From contig NMRA01000023.1 in NCBI GenBank assembly GCA_002633005.1, positions 484,621-548,620 of the forward strand: a stretch of 64,000 nt of DNA, in the 5' to 3' direction. This DNA comes from Phoronis australis. Its lineage: Eukaryota; Phoronida; Phoronidae. Positions 36,901-48,700 of this stretch are shown here, piece by piece. The translations under genes and the position numbers were made by a program. The notes under the pieces are model-generated. The model had not been told where the DNA came from. It did not search any database and was given only the letters and a program-made list of their open reading frames with translations. Numbering within the stretch: the stretch's first letter is position 1; the number at the start of each line of letters is the position of its first letter.

Positions 36901-37130
36901 ACTACCGAAAGTGCCTACGATCGTCTTAGTTATGACCGCACTTTAACGTCATTGATTTTACACTCTCTCTATCTCTGTAGGTCCCTGGGAGGAGTAAAAT
37001 TTATTGCAATCTTATTTTCCAGGCTGCCATTCGCGAGTACTTTGGTACTCCAGCCACCCAAGCTATGGCTGTGTTTGCTAGCGGCTTCATCATTAGTGCC
37101 CTATATGTCGTTTACAAGAATCTGCGGTAA
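27912..37130 (+). CDS. BAX: BAX-like pro-apoptotic BCL-2 family protein (six exons)
   Basis: In the family, BAX moves to the mitochondrial outer membrane on BH3 activation, oligomerises and releases cytochrome c. CDS exons: 27912-27960, 33800-33955, 34838-34922, 35505-35640, 36338-36436, 37023-37130. All are GT-AG with matching phases, giving 210 residues plus stop (human BAX is 192). Domains: helix-1/BH4-like QARYLINQFIRDR, BH3 LRVIGDELDRD (residues 82-92), BH1 with NWGRVVALFYF (125-135), BH2 WILERGGW (168-175), and a C-terminal hydrophobic anchor (about 189-206) ending KNLR. NWGRVVALFYF and the GDEL of BH3 match vertebrate BAX rather than BAK or BOK. The first exon is supported by its ATG, open frame and correct phase 1, but its donor GTTAAT is weak and intron 1 is 5.8 kb, so exon 1 is less certain than the rest. 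Confidence 0.9.
27961..33799 (+). other. BAX intron 1 (5.8 kb)
   Basis: It contains no recognisable coding exon or transposon ends that I could define. Its only clear structure is the 47-bp minisatellite at 31812-32185. Confidence 0.45.
31812..32185 (+). repeat. 47-bp minisatellite, eight units
   Basis: Eight nearly identical head-to-tail units starting GTTGAAAACACAACATATAG. Seven are 47 bp and the last is 45 bp (2-bp deletion). The total of 374 bp fits exactly. High identity suggests recent expansion and likely length polymorphism. No unique spacers, so it is not a CRISPR array. Confidence 0.95.
33800..33955 (+). CDS. BAX: BAX exon 2
   Basis: Encodes residues 17-68 including QARYLINQFIRDRM, equivalent to helix 1 of BAX. 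Acceptor TTTTCAG, donor GTAAGA; phase 1 on both sides. Confidence 0.85.
34838..34922 (+). CDS. BAX: BAX exon 3 (BH3)
   Basis: 85 nt encoding the BH3 helix, LRVIGDELDRDERLN. Acceptor TTTTAG, donor GTAACT, ends phase 2 within an Arg codon. Confidence 0.9.
35505..35640 (+). CDS. BAX: BAX exon 4 (BH1)
   Basis: Residues 97-142: MIADISPDSP followed by the BH1 helix-loop with FADGVFNWGRVVALFYFGYK. Acceptor TTGCACAG, donor GTAAAG, ends phase 0 after VVK, the same place as I recall for the human LVLK/ALC boundary. Confidence 0.92.
36338..36436 (+). CDS. BAX: BAX exon 5 (BH2)
   Basis: 99 nt, residues 143-175: PLIRTIIDWIVGF and WILERGGW. Borders ATTGTAG and GTATGT. The exon ends exactly after the BH2 Trp, as in the human gene as I recall it. 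Confidence 0.92.
37023..37130 (+). CDS. BAX: BAX exon 6 (membrane anchor, stop)
   Basis: Residues 176-210: REYFGTP (human SYFGTP), then the hydrophobic tail anchor of about 18 residues and a basic KNLR end, stop TAA at 37128-37130. Acceptor TTTCCAG. Confidence 0.92.
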   Translation, partial: AAIREYFGTPATQAMAVFASGFIISALYVVYKNLR

Positions 37131-37344
37131 CTGAAGGGACATGTGATCTTGATGAACTGCTGTTTATGACGAAGTTGTCTTGGAAGGTGCTTGATGATCA
37201 ACATTGATGCAGTGAACACTCAGCAGGTGGTGGCAATTTACCTCCATCTGAGAATAGTTGGTTATGACACTAAGCCTGTCATGTGGTTTTACTAAATGCT
37301 TTGCAGTCAGTTCTGTTATTTATCATGTTGTGATACTGTTGCAA

Positions 37345-37369
37345 GGGGGGGCGGGGGGGGGGGCGTGGG
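37345..37369 (+). other. G-run tract with G-quadruplex potential, probable BAX 3' UTR
   Basis: Runs of 7 and 11 G separated by C, followed by GTGGG, lie about 215 nt after the BAX stop codon. If transcribed this could fold as an RNA G-quadruplex. Confidence 0.45.
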
Positions 37370-37839
37370 ATCCGGCCTCCTTCAGATGTGTGCATTTTTG
37401 GGGTTGTCGCAAACATTTGTCCTTCAGAATTTGTGGACCAGCAGTGACCTCATCAATCTGTCATTTTTAAGGCAAATATAGAATGGTCCATTTAGATGTC
37501 AGTGTGTCCCTATCAACTAAATGTGTTTGCCAATCTGCTTTAACACCTTAGCAGTAATCTCAATTCCTGTTTCTAAATCTAACGCAGTGCTGATTCAATC
37601 ATCACCTTAAGCAGTCCTTTACCTTATTTTTTCCCTAAAACTTTCTAAACTGGTTAGAGATTTTCTTTTTTTGAAAATGATCGTAGTACAGTGTACTTAA
37701 TGCAATTTTGAAAGAAACCATCTACGGTGTATTTAATCTTTTCTCGATATAACTTGTTGGGAGTAATGGATTTCAATTACAATGAACTTTTTGAGTGATA
37801 TCAGATTGAGAGTATCTTTTGGATTGATATCTCGCACGC

Positions 37840-37845
37840 AATAAA
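37840..37845 (+). terminator. candidate BAX polyadenylation signal AATAAA
   Basis: An early AATAAA about 710 nt after the stop codon. Later AATAAA sites exist (for example near 40937), so the true end is not determined. Confidence 0.3.
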
Positions 37846-38685
37846 TAAGAATCCCCTTCAATTGAATTTTCTGACCACCCAGGGTATAATTAGAGAAAAA
37901 TGTCAATTACTGTGCACTAGTCTGACTAGTTATGTTATCGAACAGTTGGTATTTTTGACTGTGAATTGCAGTTATCATTGAATTCACTTTATGAGTAAAA
38001 TCATGAACAAATTCCTGTTTGAAAGCTTTTCCATTTTTCTGTTCATTCACAGCTGCAAGTGTGTTGGTTCATAAGTTATAGTTGTTGTGTACAGTGCTAT
38101 TGTTCTCATACCGGTCTTTTATGTTAAAACATTTTTTAATGTGGATGAAATTTTTGTTTCAATCATATCTTGCATAGTTTGACCGATGTCAGTTTGTGTT
38201 ATCTGTACAGGAAGCTAGTCAAAATTGTATTTATTTGTGTAAAAGTACATTTAACCTTTAAAGAGGCATTAAAAGTAGGTTTTGCACTTAAAAAGTGCCA
38301 GCTGCGGCTTGTTCTCATGTAATAGCCTTTGACTAAAGACACGTTCACCAGTTTATTGTCAAGCCTTGTCCCAGTGGTGCCATACTTAAAAGTAATGTAA
38401 TAGCAATTGTCATTTGGAAACTACAAGATTTTGTGATGGAGTCAGTCACGATATAGCAGCACGAATTTTTTGAAAGATGAATAAGAGCAGACTCTCTCTG
38501 ATTCATACTGCATCTTATTGTGGAAATATAGGCAGCATTTGCAGTATTAACTCTTTTGCTACCTTTGTTTTTTTACCTGAATCATTGATCAGGAGACTTC
38601 GGAATGATGCAACTATTTCAGCTGGGCAGAGCCTCCTGGTGGGTGTTTTCAAAGCTATACAACTGAAAGTAATCTGACACTATTT

Positions 38686-38816
38686 GATTTGGCAAACTTG
38701 TGAATGTGCTGGTTGTTGCAAGCACTTGTAAAGGACAATATTTGAAGGATTTGGCAAACTTGTGAATGTGCTGGTTCATAATTGTTGCAAGCACTTGTAA
38801 AGGACAATAGTTGAAG
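38686..38816 (+). repeat. two-unit tandem duplication
   Basis: GATTTGGCAAACTTGTGAAT starts units at 38686 (62 bp) and 38748 (69 bp). The second differs mainly by a 7-bp insertion. Confidence 0.85.
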
Positions 38817-39882
38817 GATTTGAGTGATCTAATTGCCTTTGCAAATAGTTAGTATGAAAACCAAAACTGATTTCAATGCCTTTTTTAACTAATTCTACAT
38901 TCCTCAGTGGGATGTTCTGTACCCGAAGTAGAACCGTATGTCGTTTGCTGTGTCGTGCTTCTGTCATATCTGCTTTGTTACGTTTGTTATAAGTTAAGTA
39001 TACTGACATGTGTTTATGTGTTGTATCTGTGTCGCTGTAAGTACAGTATCTCTAAAAATTTGCACACCCACCTCATTTAGCCTTCTAAAAAATTATACGA
39101 TCACCATAATGTTGCGTGTTAGTGCCCAGGCGCTTATTTTTTTCAAGGGCATTTTTCACGTGACGCTTATTCAAGAACGGCTCTTATTTAAGACCTTTTA
39201 AAACAAAAGTGTAGAAGGTTCATGTTGTAAACACTGTTAAAACAAAGATTACATAATTCATGACTTTAATGCTTTCAACGCATTTACTAAATAATTAATT
39301 TCTTTGTGCTCTTTCAAATCATATGGTGACTTAATTAATAGGAGGCCCCAGAATATCCAGGAAAACGGTAAATTACTGTCAGAGTTGTTCTTGTAATCCG
39401 TCATGAATTACTGCCCATAAAAGTTATTTTACAATAGTGTTTGTACTTGGTTTTACCAGCCACTTATTAGAGACTGACAGTTACATTTTAAAGGACCATT
39501 TCTAATACGTAACATTAGCAGTAGTTTGTTTGAAATTGCCATATGGTGGGTTTCTTGTGCACCATTTTTGAATTTTTTATCCAGCTGGGTGCATTTAGGT
39601 TGCAGTTTCTAGTATTTAGAAAAGATTTAGTTTGATTTGGTCATATCAACCTTTGACACAACTGATACAATTGCGTAATTACTAGCAATTAATTAGAAGC
39701 AACTTTGTTCGTCTCTTTCTTTATTGTGGGTGTCAGCTACATCCAATGTTTCTGCCAATTTCCCTCTTCCATTTTGAAAAATGAATACATCGTGTGTATA
39801 ATTAGAGATCTGAAGATGCTTCAGCAACATGTAATTCTCAGACATGAAGCACACTATTTTTGAAATTTGTGGACAAGTTATA

Positions 39883-39972
39883 AAAATAGTATTGTTATTA
39901 CTGTGGTTTAAGTTGTAGTAATAGTATTGTTATTACAGTAGTACAAATTGTATGTAATATTGTTATTAGAGT
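39883..39972 (+). repeat. imperfect repeat of AATAGTATTGTTATTA
   Basis: Three degenerate copies of about 30-35 bp. Confidence 0.6.
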
Positions 39973-42100
39973 GGCACAAGGTGAATAGCTCTCATATGGG
40001 TGGGTTATCTGTATTTGTCATCTTCCAGTCCCGTCCAGTTAGGGATACCACGCAAACTTTGATTTACAATATTCTACCGAGAGGTGAGCCAGCAAAATCC
40101 ACATGGGAGGGGAAAGCACTTTTTTTCTCCCCGTAGAATGCAAGCACTCCTATTTTTAAATTATGTAACTTTTTGTAACGTCACCTAATCAAATTGTATG
40201 TCACTGATTGTTGTGCACTAGTTCAACTGGTCCTACCACCCAACCCCTGCGATTTCAAATGGACAAAAGCCAACATGGATAAACATTTAATTTAATTATT
40301 TCGATTAATGTTTAAGTTTACAATTTAGTGAAAATGGGCAATTAAACATATTGTTTCCACAGATGATGGAGAATGGTCCAGAAATGATCATACAAATTAG
40401 ATTTATCTCCTGTTTACGACATGGAAATTGTAAGAACTCACACACTAAATGGACCATCATCAGCCAACACAGTAGTTTTCAGGCGGAGCTGTCGTCTCAG
40501 TTCTTGACTCCCCTAACTAAAGAAGCTGGATATAAATGTAGACACATTAACAGTTTGTAGATTCAGAGCCCTAACAGTATTGGTTATTCAGAGTTATCAG
40601 TTGTAGAATGGGTAGTTGTGCAGCTGAATTCAGTGTAGATGGATATTGCATGGAATTCTGTTTTGGTGTACATGAACTTTTTGTACAAACCAAGTGATAA
40701 TACTCGCAGCTACAAATTAATGGGTCAAAATACCAGTAAATATATTATCATTTACCAAAGCCAATATTTGCTCTGCACATAAAGCACATTTTTTATTTCA
40801 ATGGCTTTGTTCTTCTCCCATACCGATTTTATTGGAACAATCCTTTATGCAAGACTTGTCAAGTCTTATGAATTATAGCCAACAGCGTCATTTATTTATT
40901 CTAGATGTATGGTAATAACCAGTTTGAACAGTGTAATAAATTAAAGACAAGTTCGAAATAACACTAGATAGTTGATCACTTAGCATACTTCCACATAGAG
41001 TGGTCTTGGAACACCTGGTGATGTTTGGCAACAATTGGTGTACAGTTCCAATACCAACACTTAGGTTGACCTAATCCTTCTGTCTCACAACGCCAGACCA
41101 GTCCATTCAGAATCAAGTATAGCCACAGCCACATTGTAAACAAATTATGTGGTCATACCAGAACGGTAGCCTGTGCATCTAGGTTTACAGTCAAATCCTA
41201 TTCATTTATTGTCTGTAACAAAAGAATGTTGAAAATGGCACTTAAAGTGGCAAAAAAATCTGCCGTCCAACATAGGAAAACTGCTTACTGTTCTGAAATT
41301 GGTGTAAAAAATTTCCCTAGATTAATGGGAGGTGATTTCAAGACTTTAAAAGACTTGAAGATTCATTGGTGCTAAAGACTAGGCTCGACTTGTGGCGTGT
41401 CGTTTTATGCGCTGAGCAAGGCCTCGAGGAATAGTGAAGTGATAGTTCATTGCAATCCCAGAAATCATTTCTGAGTACAGGACAAATTGTGAGCAGCAAG
41501 TCACGTGCTGTAAATGAAGAGTTCATACCTTGGATGTAACACAAGGATTACAGCAACTCTTTGTTGGGTGTAACAGTAACCTAGATCCTAAAAAGCGGTG
41601 TGGGCTCAAAACTTCTAACAGGTTTTAGTGCACTGTAAAGGTGCTTTGTTACGAACGTTAATTCAATTTTTTAAGTTTGAAATTAACTGCAAGACTTGTC
41701 CTACTGAACCTGTAGACAGCAATGCATGCATTCTGGTTATGTAGTGTTTTATTCTCAAAAAAACTGCCTTCCAAAATATCCAGCATTTCAATTTCTTGGT
41801 GTCCATTAAATAGTTCAGAGCATTACACCGTACACGGAATGATCCTGGAAAATAGCACGACTCAGGTGGTTATTTTTTATCAACAAAAACATGAGAGGAT
41901 AACCAAGGAATGATTCTCATTTCTTTGGTTTTATTCTTTTAACTCGTCAAGCATTGCAGTCAAAATGACGGCGCATCAATTAAATCTGGTCTTTTTACCA
42001 AGGTTGCATAAAATGGTGTACAAATGCTACCTCAAGCGAACACTGCCTAAACCATGAACGCCGCATGTTTGCTTACAAGATAAAGATCCTTTATTAATTA

Positions 42101-42114
42101 GCGCCACCTGGTGA
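42101..42114 (-). promoter_or_regulatory. CTCF-like motif between convergent genes
   Basis: The minus strand reads TCACCAGGTGGCGC, 13 of 14 matches to CCASYAGRKGGCRS. It lies about 150 bp beyond the candidate SBF polyadenylation signal, between two convergent genes. Binding is inferred only. Confidence 0.3.
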
Positions 42115-42267
42115 ATATTGACTCGCCAATTACCATTACATAATATATGAGTAATGCAGTTCTTTCGATTGGAATTTGAAACTGACCAATCAGGATGTTT
42201 CTCCTGAAGTAGGTGGAGAAGACTGCTATCAAATAACACAGCATGAGGTACACTTCTACATGCAGAC

Positions 42268-42273
42268 TTTATT
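42268..42273 (-). terminator. candidate polyadenylation signal AATAAA for SBF
   Basis: The minus strand reads AAATAAAGTC here. If used, the SBF 3' UTR would be about 3.4 kb (42245-45706), which otherwise contains no recognisable gene. Confidence 0.35.
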
Positions 42274-43878
42274 TAAATTAGCATTTCATGGTATGTACAG
42301 CACCGTGGTAACTACAACACAGACATCATATGTACAGAGACCACAAATCTATAACGCAATTCCTGTACAGTAAAATACATCAAACAAAACATTCTTTCAT
42401 GACACGAAAAACAACCTATTTTTAACAAGGAGCCAAGACAACACTGAGTTCCAATGCTAAATATCACAAGCCAAAATTTGTTCAGATTGGGTTATACCCA
42501 CATTTGCGTTCAATAGTGTCGGAGGTACATTCATGACATTGGGTAAACCAGACGCATTTGTGAAAGGATACAGAAATCGATTTGACTGATATTTGACCTA
42601 CACTCAAGGTCAAATGTAGGTCACAATTTCAACACAACTTGTAGTTGTCAGTGTATACAGTACAAACCAAAATATGCCAACAAGATTCCATTTCTTCATC
42701 ACAATGACCAATTCTTCTTGGAGCAAAAATGGTGGGGACTTCTGCCTGAGCAGGGTTCGGGATTTCACCAAAGACTGTGGTCAAAATAAATAGAACAGGA
42801 TAGAGCCCGGGAGAGATGTGACACTGTGATCCAAGACAAGAGCCCAAAGAGGAACGCAGGTTATTCCTTGAATCTTGACAATGCAGTGAGTAGAATTAAA
42901 AAATTGCACACACACCGAGTTCAAACCTAAAACACTACACAACAATGTACAATGGCCAGCTGGTTCACCATTTCTATACAACCAAAATAGTTTTATGTTT
43001 CTAGGTACAAACGGTCTGTACCAATAGAACAGCTGTACATAGAATATACACAAATATATACAGCCCATTTACAAGAAGAAATTAAATAATAACACGTACC
43101 AGCCAACTCCGTGCGCGAGATGTCGCAATATTTACACAGAATGGCTTCAATAGTTTCTACAGATAAATTACGACACAAACTATGTCAGCAGAAACGACAG
43201 ATCAAATGTACTCTTGAGCTCAGTAATAACATATTAACTACATGTTATATCATATCACTGCATTGTTCGGGGTTTCTTCTGTAGGTAAACTTAAGATAAA
43301 ATGTACGCAGAAAGACATTAACAGCAACTAGGTTATTAAACATTTGATAGACCATTCAAAATATCTTTTATTCTCCAAACTTTTAGGGTTGATGTTACAC
43401 AGAGCCCACTGTCTAGTGACTTCACTCCCTAATACAGTAGGTTTATCAAAACTAACTGGACAACTTAGAACTTTGGCTTAGTTTTGAAATAAGAGAGTGC
43501 ATTTGATATCCACTCAGCTATAACAGGAATCGGTTTTAATTCCTGTTAAATGTCAAAATCTCTCCTTCTTTGTAGCTATTTATTCTTCCTACCTAATCCA
43601 TTTCCACACAGAATTAGAAGCTAGATGAAGTAACGGCAAATTAATCTCCAACTTAGTTACAGACGTGGTATTTTATAACGACAAAACTTGCATAACATTG
43701 TGTATCAGAATCTGAGATAATTTTGAACAGCACTGTGACTAAAAGTTCACTTTAAAAACTACTGTACACAGCGAGCGAAAAATAAGAGACAAAAATTACA
43801 CGTGACGGCCTACATGAGAACCATGACATAAAACACGTAAATCTGTAAGCAAAATATGAAAAATGAACACCAGGTTAC

Positions 43879-44003
43879 GCCATCTCCATAGTATTTAAAT
43901 AACGTAATCTCCATAGTATTTAAATAGTACCATCTCCATAGTATTTAAATAGTACCATCTCCATAGTATTTAAACAGTACCATCTCCATAGTATTTAAAC
44001 AGT
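43879..44003 (+). repeat. 25-bp tandem repeat, five units
   Basis: Five units of ACCATCTCCATAGTATTTAA plus five bases, exactly 125 bp, with a few substitutions. Confidence 0.95.
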
Positions 44004-44945
44004 ACATAATTAAACTTGACTGGGAGATAGTGCTACTCACATAAATAAGAAATCACAAGAAGCTTGAAAAATCTCATCTAACACGTAGAGATACATAACG
44101 TACGTCTAAATCCTTATCAAACCTGACTTTGTACCAAGCACCCGACGGTGACTTCATTACTGTCTAAAGAAAATACCCCATTCACCAACATAAACACTGG
44201 TGCCTGCCACAGATCTGCAGCCAGGGCAGGCCTCTGGGTTGGGATGGAAGCCAACCGAAAGGGATCTTATCTAGCACAATAAATAGGCCCATTTGCAATA
44301 CACAGCTATACAAGCTGTTCCCATTGTGCGTTACAATGTGTCGCGTTGAACTTCAGGACGATTTATCGTGATTTTAGAAGTGCCAGAGGGTTGACAGTAC
44401 TGCACTGTGCATCAGTATGTACCCCATGAAGAGGAAGTACCCTCGCACCGTCATGGTTTGCTGTTACTGTCTGCCCCTTCACCAATGTTATCAGCTGATG
44501 CTATTTTTGAGTTGCGACGAAACCCAACAACATTGCAAGACGACAACAGCTTGTAGTTATACTGCGCAGTTTGGACGTTAAAAACACACACAAGTGCATC
44601 AAACACTACTCAACTTGAGAATGATGTACAAAGGCAAGGCATATTGCACTCGAGAAATCACTGTCAAGTCAGTGATAAAGCAAGCAAACTATTACGTTCC
44701 CAGAGAACACACCTACATTGAAACAAGACCAACTGCCTCACATGTACATGGTACTAACCAACAGGCAGCGACATCTACTAAGAAAATAAACAGTGAGCAC
44801 CTCCACTGATTTACACACAAATTGCACACACACATTGAAATGTACTAAATCCAATTGTTTGACTAATAACCAACTATTATTGAACTGACGTGGAACCAGT
44901 GGACACATGACTAGCCAGAAGACACAGCACAATGATGAACCAATC

Positions 44946-44959
44946 ACGCCACCTACTGG
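44946..44959 (-). promoter_or_regulatory. CTCF-like motif
   Basis: The minus strand reads CCAGTAGGTGGCGT, 13 of 14 matches to the CTCF core consensus. It is isolated and unsupported otherwise. Confidence 0.25.
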
Positions 44960-45706
44960 CGGCACGCTGATCTAGAACACCAAGGTGCTGTGCTTCCACA
45001 GTTGGTTGTAAAGTAGAACACTCTTCACTTCATGACCAGAACTTCATGGTGTATACGGTAAAATCTCACCAATTCAGGACAAAAAATGGCGGATGAGTGA
45101 GATTTTATTTTCTCATTTTTCTCATAAAGGATCTGCAGCAACAAAGTAATACTTGACTAAGTTCAATTTTGTAGCACGACTACCATCAGACAATATCTTG
45201 AAAAACATTCACAACAATGGTAAAAGCCTTGAAAAATGAAAAAAAATCGGCAATTATTTTGGCCGAAATTGATGAGATTTTACCGCAGGAACTTTTCCAT
45301 GTCATGGTGTTCTTAAAATGTAACAGTATCTCCACACCAGTTGTAATGCAGTCACATATTCCACATAATCGTTTTGTGAAAGTTTCAGACTGGCAACAGG
45401 TTCTCAAGCTACTTCACATAATACAACTGCTATGACTGATCACAGAGCTGATTTACTAGCACCACACTGAACTCGGGTAAGACAAACCGATCACTACAAA
45501 TGGCCGTGAATTCTCTAAGCACTTTGACTGGTCACGCATCTTCAAAAGTCATCACTAGCTATGCAGGCAACTAGTCACACATTCACTATCTCCTACAAAC
45601 GTTCACACATTACTGAACCATGACTAGTACACTTTCATCACTGCGCAGCTGTGACAGGAAACAGATCCTACAGCCATTACTACACAGGACATCGCTCTAC
45701 ACGACA

Positions 45707-45799
45707 TCACTGTATACAGCTCTGTATCTTGTCGATCCACTCTTGTGCCTCACGTCCGTTAGGAGCTAGGAAGTGATAGAACCTCTTACTAGTCTTCAT
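45707..45799 (-). CDS. SBF: SBF terminal exon: PH domain end
   Basis: 93 nt with stop. [13 protein letters not shown], then [12 protein letters not shown], matching human TTRRVYNFCAQ and QQWVDRIQSCLSDA. Stop TGA at 45707-45709. It begins right after a TTTCAG acceptor. Confidence 0.93.
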   Translation of the reverse strand: MKTSKRFYHFLAPNGREAQEWIDKIQSCIQ

Positions 45800-48700
45800 C
45801 TGAAATGACCAAGAGACCAGCCACTGACATTACAGTTTATAGCAATGGCAAGACAAGTTGGGTGATTATCAAGAGATTAGCCACTGACATTACAGTTTAT
45901 AGGTCAGTTAGTTGATAAGTGAACTTGTTTAAACCATCATCAAGTAACAGCTAATTAAAAACGACCCAATGTGTTGCAAAAGATGGTGTTCAGTGCCCAA
46001 TTGCAAGAAACACTCCCAAATAGGAACTCAACTAAGTTCCCTAAACCTGAGTATTTGTGGACTTGTAAAAACACTGACTGTGCTTGTTCATGGTGTTTTT
46101 GTTTCACTATGTAGTCAATTTTTGGCTTTTATACAACTCCGGAGTGAACCCTATGTTTAATTCTCGATATCATTGAAAACAAGTAGGGATCTTTGCATGC
46201 AATGCCCCTTATTTGGCACTGAAATAAGTATTAATATTTTATAACATGTCATTTACCCACCATGTAGTCATAAGTTACACAAATATCTTTTGAACATCCT
46301 CAATTAACGTTCTCTGTTGATGAGCGACAGTGACACATCTTATAACCAATAAGAATTTTTTGTCTCCCCAGCTTCCGAATAAAGAGAAAGTTAGTCAGTC
46401 AAGATCTTACTGTTCAAACACTGCGCCTGCCAATTCAAAATATCAGTGTCCTATAGCATGTGTCAAGTGAGTAGCAAATATAGAAATTATGAACCAGGCA
46501 ATATTCAGTGACTGGTGTACCTCGAAGCCAGCATTCTTGTCTGTCTTCTTGGGCGCCTCCTGAACGTTCTTGAGCGGGGCTACAGACACCACCTCAGCCA
46601 GGTCCACCAGGCCCTTACAATGAGAGTCCTCTGCAGTGTCGTAGTATCTCAGCTGGTGTTTGACAGAGTCCAGCACAAACCAGCGTTGCTTCCAACCTTT
46701 CAAGAGGGCACCACGCTTGAACAGGTAACCCTCATGAGTCCGGTGTTCACTGTGGTTCGACGTGAACTGGTCATACATGGTGGTGTTGGTGACTAGAGTA
46801 TCTAGTAAGAAGGGGGTGATATCAGTCAACTCGACAATCTAACTTTCCACTTACAAATCTGAGACAAACCAAACAGTTAGATGAGTTTAACTTAAGTGAA
46901 GGATGACTGCAATTTTATTCATTCCCAGCATCCCCCTCCCTAGATACCATGAATGGGCTACTGAACTTTCATTTCTTATCCCGGGCAACAATATTTTCAT
47001 AATAAAGCTTTCACAATAGATTTCAATAAGTCATGATCACTGTTCAAAATTGTAGCTGTACAAACCTGCCTGAAAAAGACAGCAAATCAATTCTCCACTT
47101 ACTTTGTAAAAACATTGTCATTTCTCCATTTTCAAAGGCTGATTAGTGCAAATAGTGGAAAGTTTACCAGAAATTGTTTGATGGCATCTACACAATACAA
47201 ATCATACTGGTGATAAACAAAAATCTTCTTCCTCTTTATTTTTGTGGAAAAAATTAAAAATTAGAATTTTGCTTGTTGGCCATATTGTGCTAAATAAGTG
47301 AAGAATTAATTATAACCGTTGCAGCAGTGCTTTATGTTTTTGCATTAGGTTGTACACATTATGTTGATGACCATTATAACAACCTGAGGCTACAATTGTT
47401 CATGGATGAGCACCACTTTTGTCAATAATTAAACATTCACCTTCTCTTCCCCAACTCTGCAACAGGTCTTGAAAAATATCAGCCACAGCTGCATGCTTTC
47501 AAAATAAAAATTTGACAAAATTTCTTGTTGGAAATCGACAACAATTCAAAATGAAAATTTCTGGCTCATGTTCAATGATTTTTTGGTTAAAATCGAAATC
47601 AAGATGGCTCTGTGGCGGCCATTTTGCGAGTGTGTTTTCCTTCTATATTTTCACCGTAGCTACGACCTGACCAATTTTGACTAAACTTGTCATTTTTTGT
47701 TGAAAAACTACGACACCTGATTGAAAGCATCAACCCCTGTGTAATAACTCGGAATCGTTGTCTACTTCATTTAGATACCACAACTTCCTATTACCACATT
47801 TCCTCACCTGTTGTCGTGACACTAGGAGTCTCCTGCGTCGAAGTCGTCTGAGTACCCGACTTGGTGGCCAGACTGAGGCTACTGCTACCACCATTGGAAT
47901 CAGACATGGAGGAGCGGAGGCGGGCACAGTTCTTGGGCACCTGGCCTAGACACTTTTCATGGCTGTTGTAACCACACTCAGCACACTTCATACCTGCAGC
48001 AAGACACAGGTAAGGCTCTGATACACTAAGAGAGTTCAAAGTAGGGCCTGGAAAACATGTGGTGTACCCTATAAACCATGTGAAAGTTACCCGTATTTGT
48101 CCATCCCCAGCCCGTATCATCAAGATGTTAAAATACCGGCTCAAATGTTCTGAAAATGAGTTTGTTGTGACAGGGCTTTCAGAAAGACACTTAAAAGATA
48201 GGACCAACATTTCGCGTCTCTTCTGTCACACGGGTGACAACTAGGCAGTGACCTGTTGACTGGTGGGGCTGAGTCGGACAGGCCCAGACAGCTAATGTTA
48301 TGTGTGACTGGCCACCCCTTGCCCACCGGTCACTGCCTAGATACTGCCAGATTGACATTCATGAACTGTACAGTGAGATGTGAAGATTCAAACACAGGAA
48401 ACTTGCCAGCACCAAAAAGAAACTGCCCACAGAGCAAACTAAGAGGTACCAATCAAAGCCCAAAGATAATTAACGATTCAAATGGCAACACCGAAGTTTA
48501 AAATACAGCATGGAAGTTCACACAGTCAACATTTCCTAACCATTTAGAAATAAAATAGACAGTCAAACCGCATCACCATGAACCAACCCTCTTGTGGCAA
48601 GCTCACTGTCGGTATCCAAATCAACGTGTATACAGTGGCCAGGACTTATGGATTGGATCGTTATACGCAAGGGAGCATAAAATTGTACACCATTTGGGCA

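Larger units (their letters stand above)
37846..42240. other. intergenic between convergent BAX and SBF
   Basis: No further gene is recognised. It contains an imperfect 62/69-bp tandem duplication and a TATTGTTATTA repeat (listed separately) and a GCGCTTATT-type transposon remnant near 39120-39200. Confidence 0.4.
42274..45706 (-). other. probable long SBF 3' UTR or intergenic
   Basis: No coding exon with family resemblance. It contains a 25-bp tandem array (43879-44003). Confidence 0.35.
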
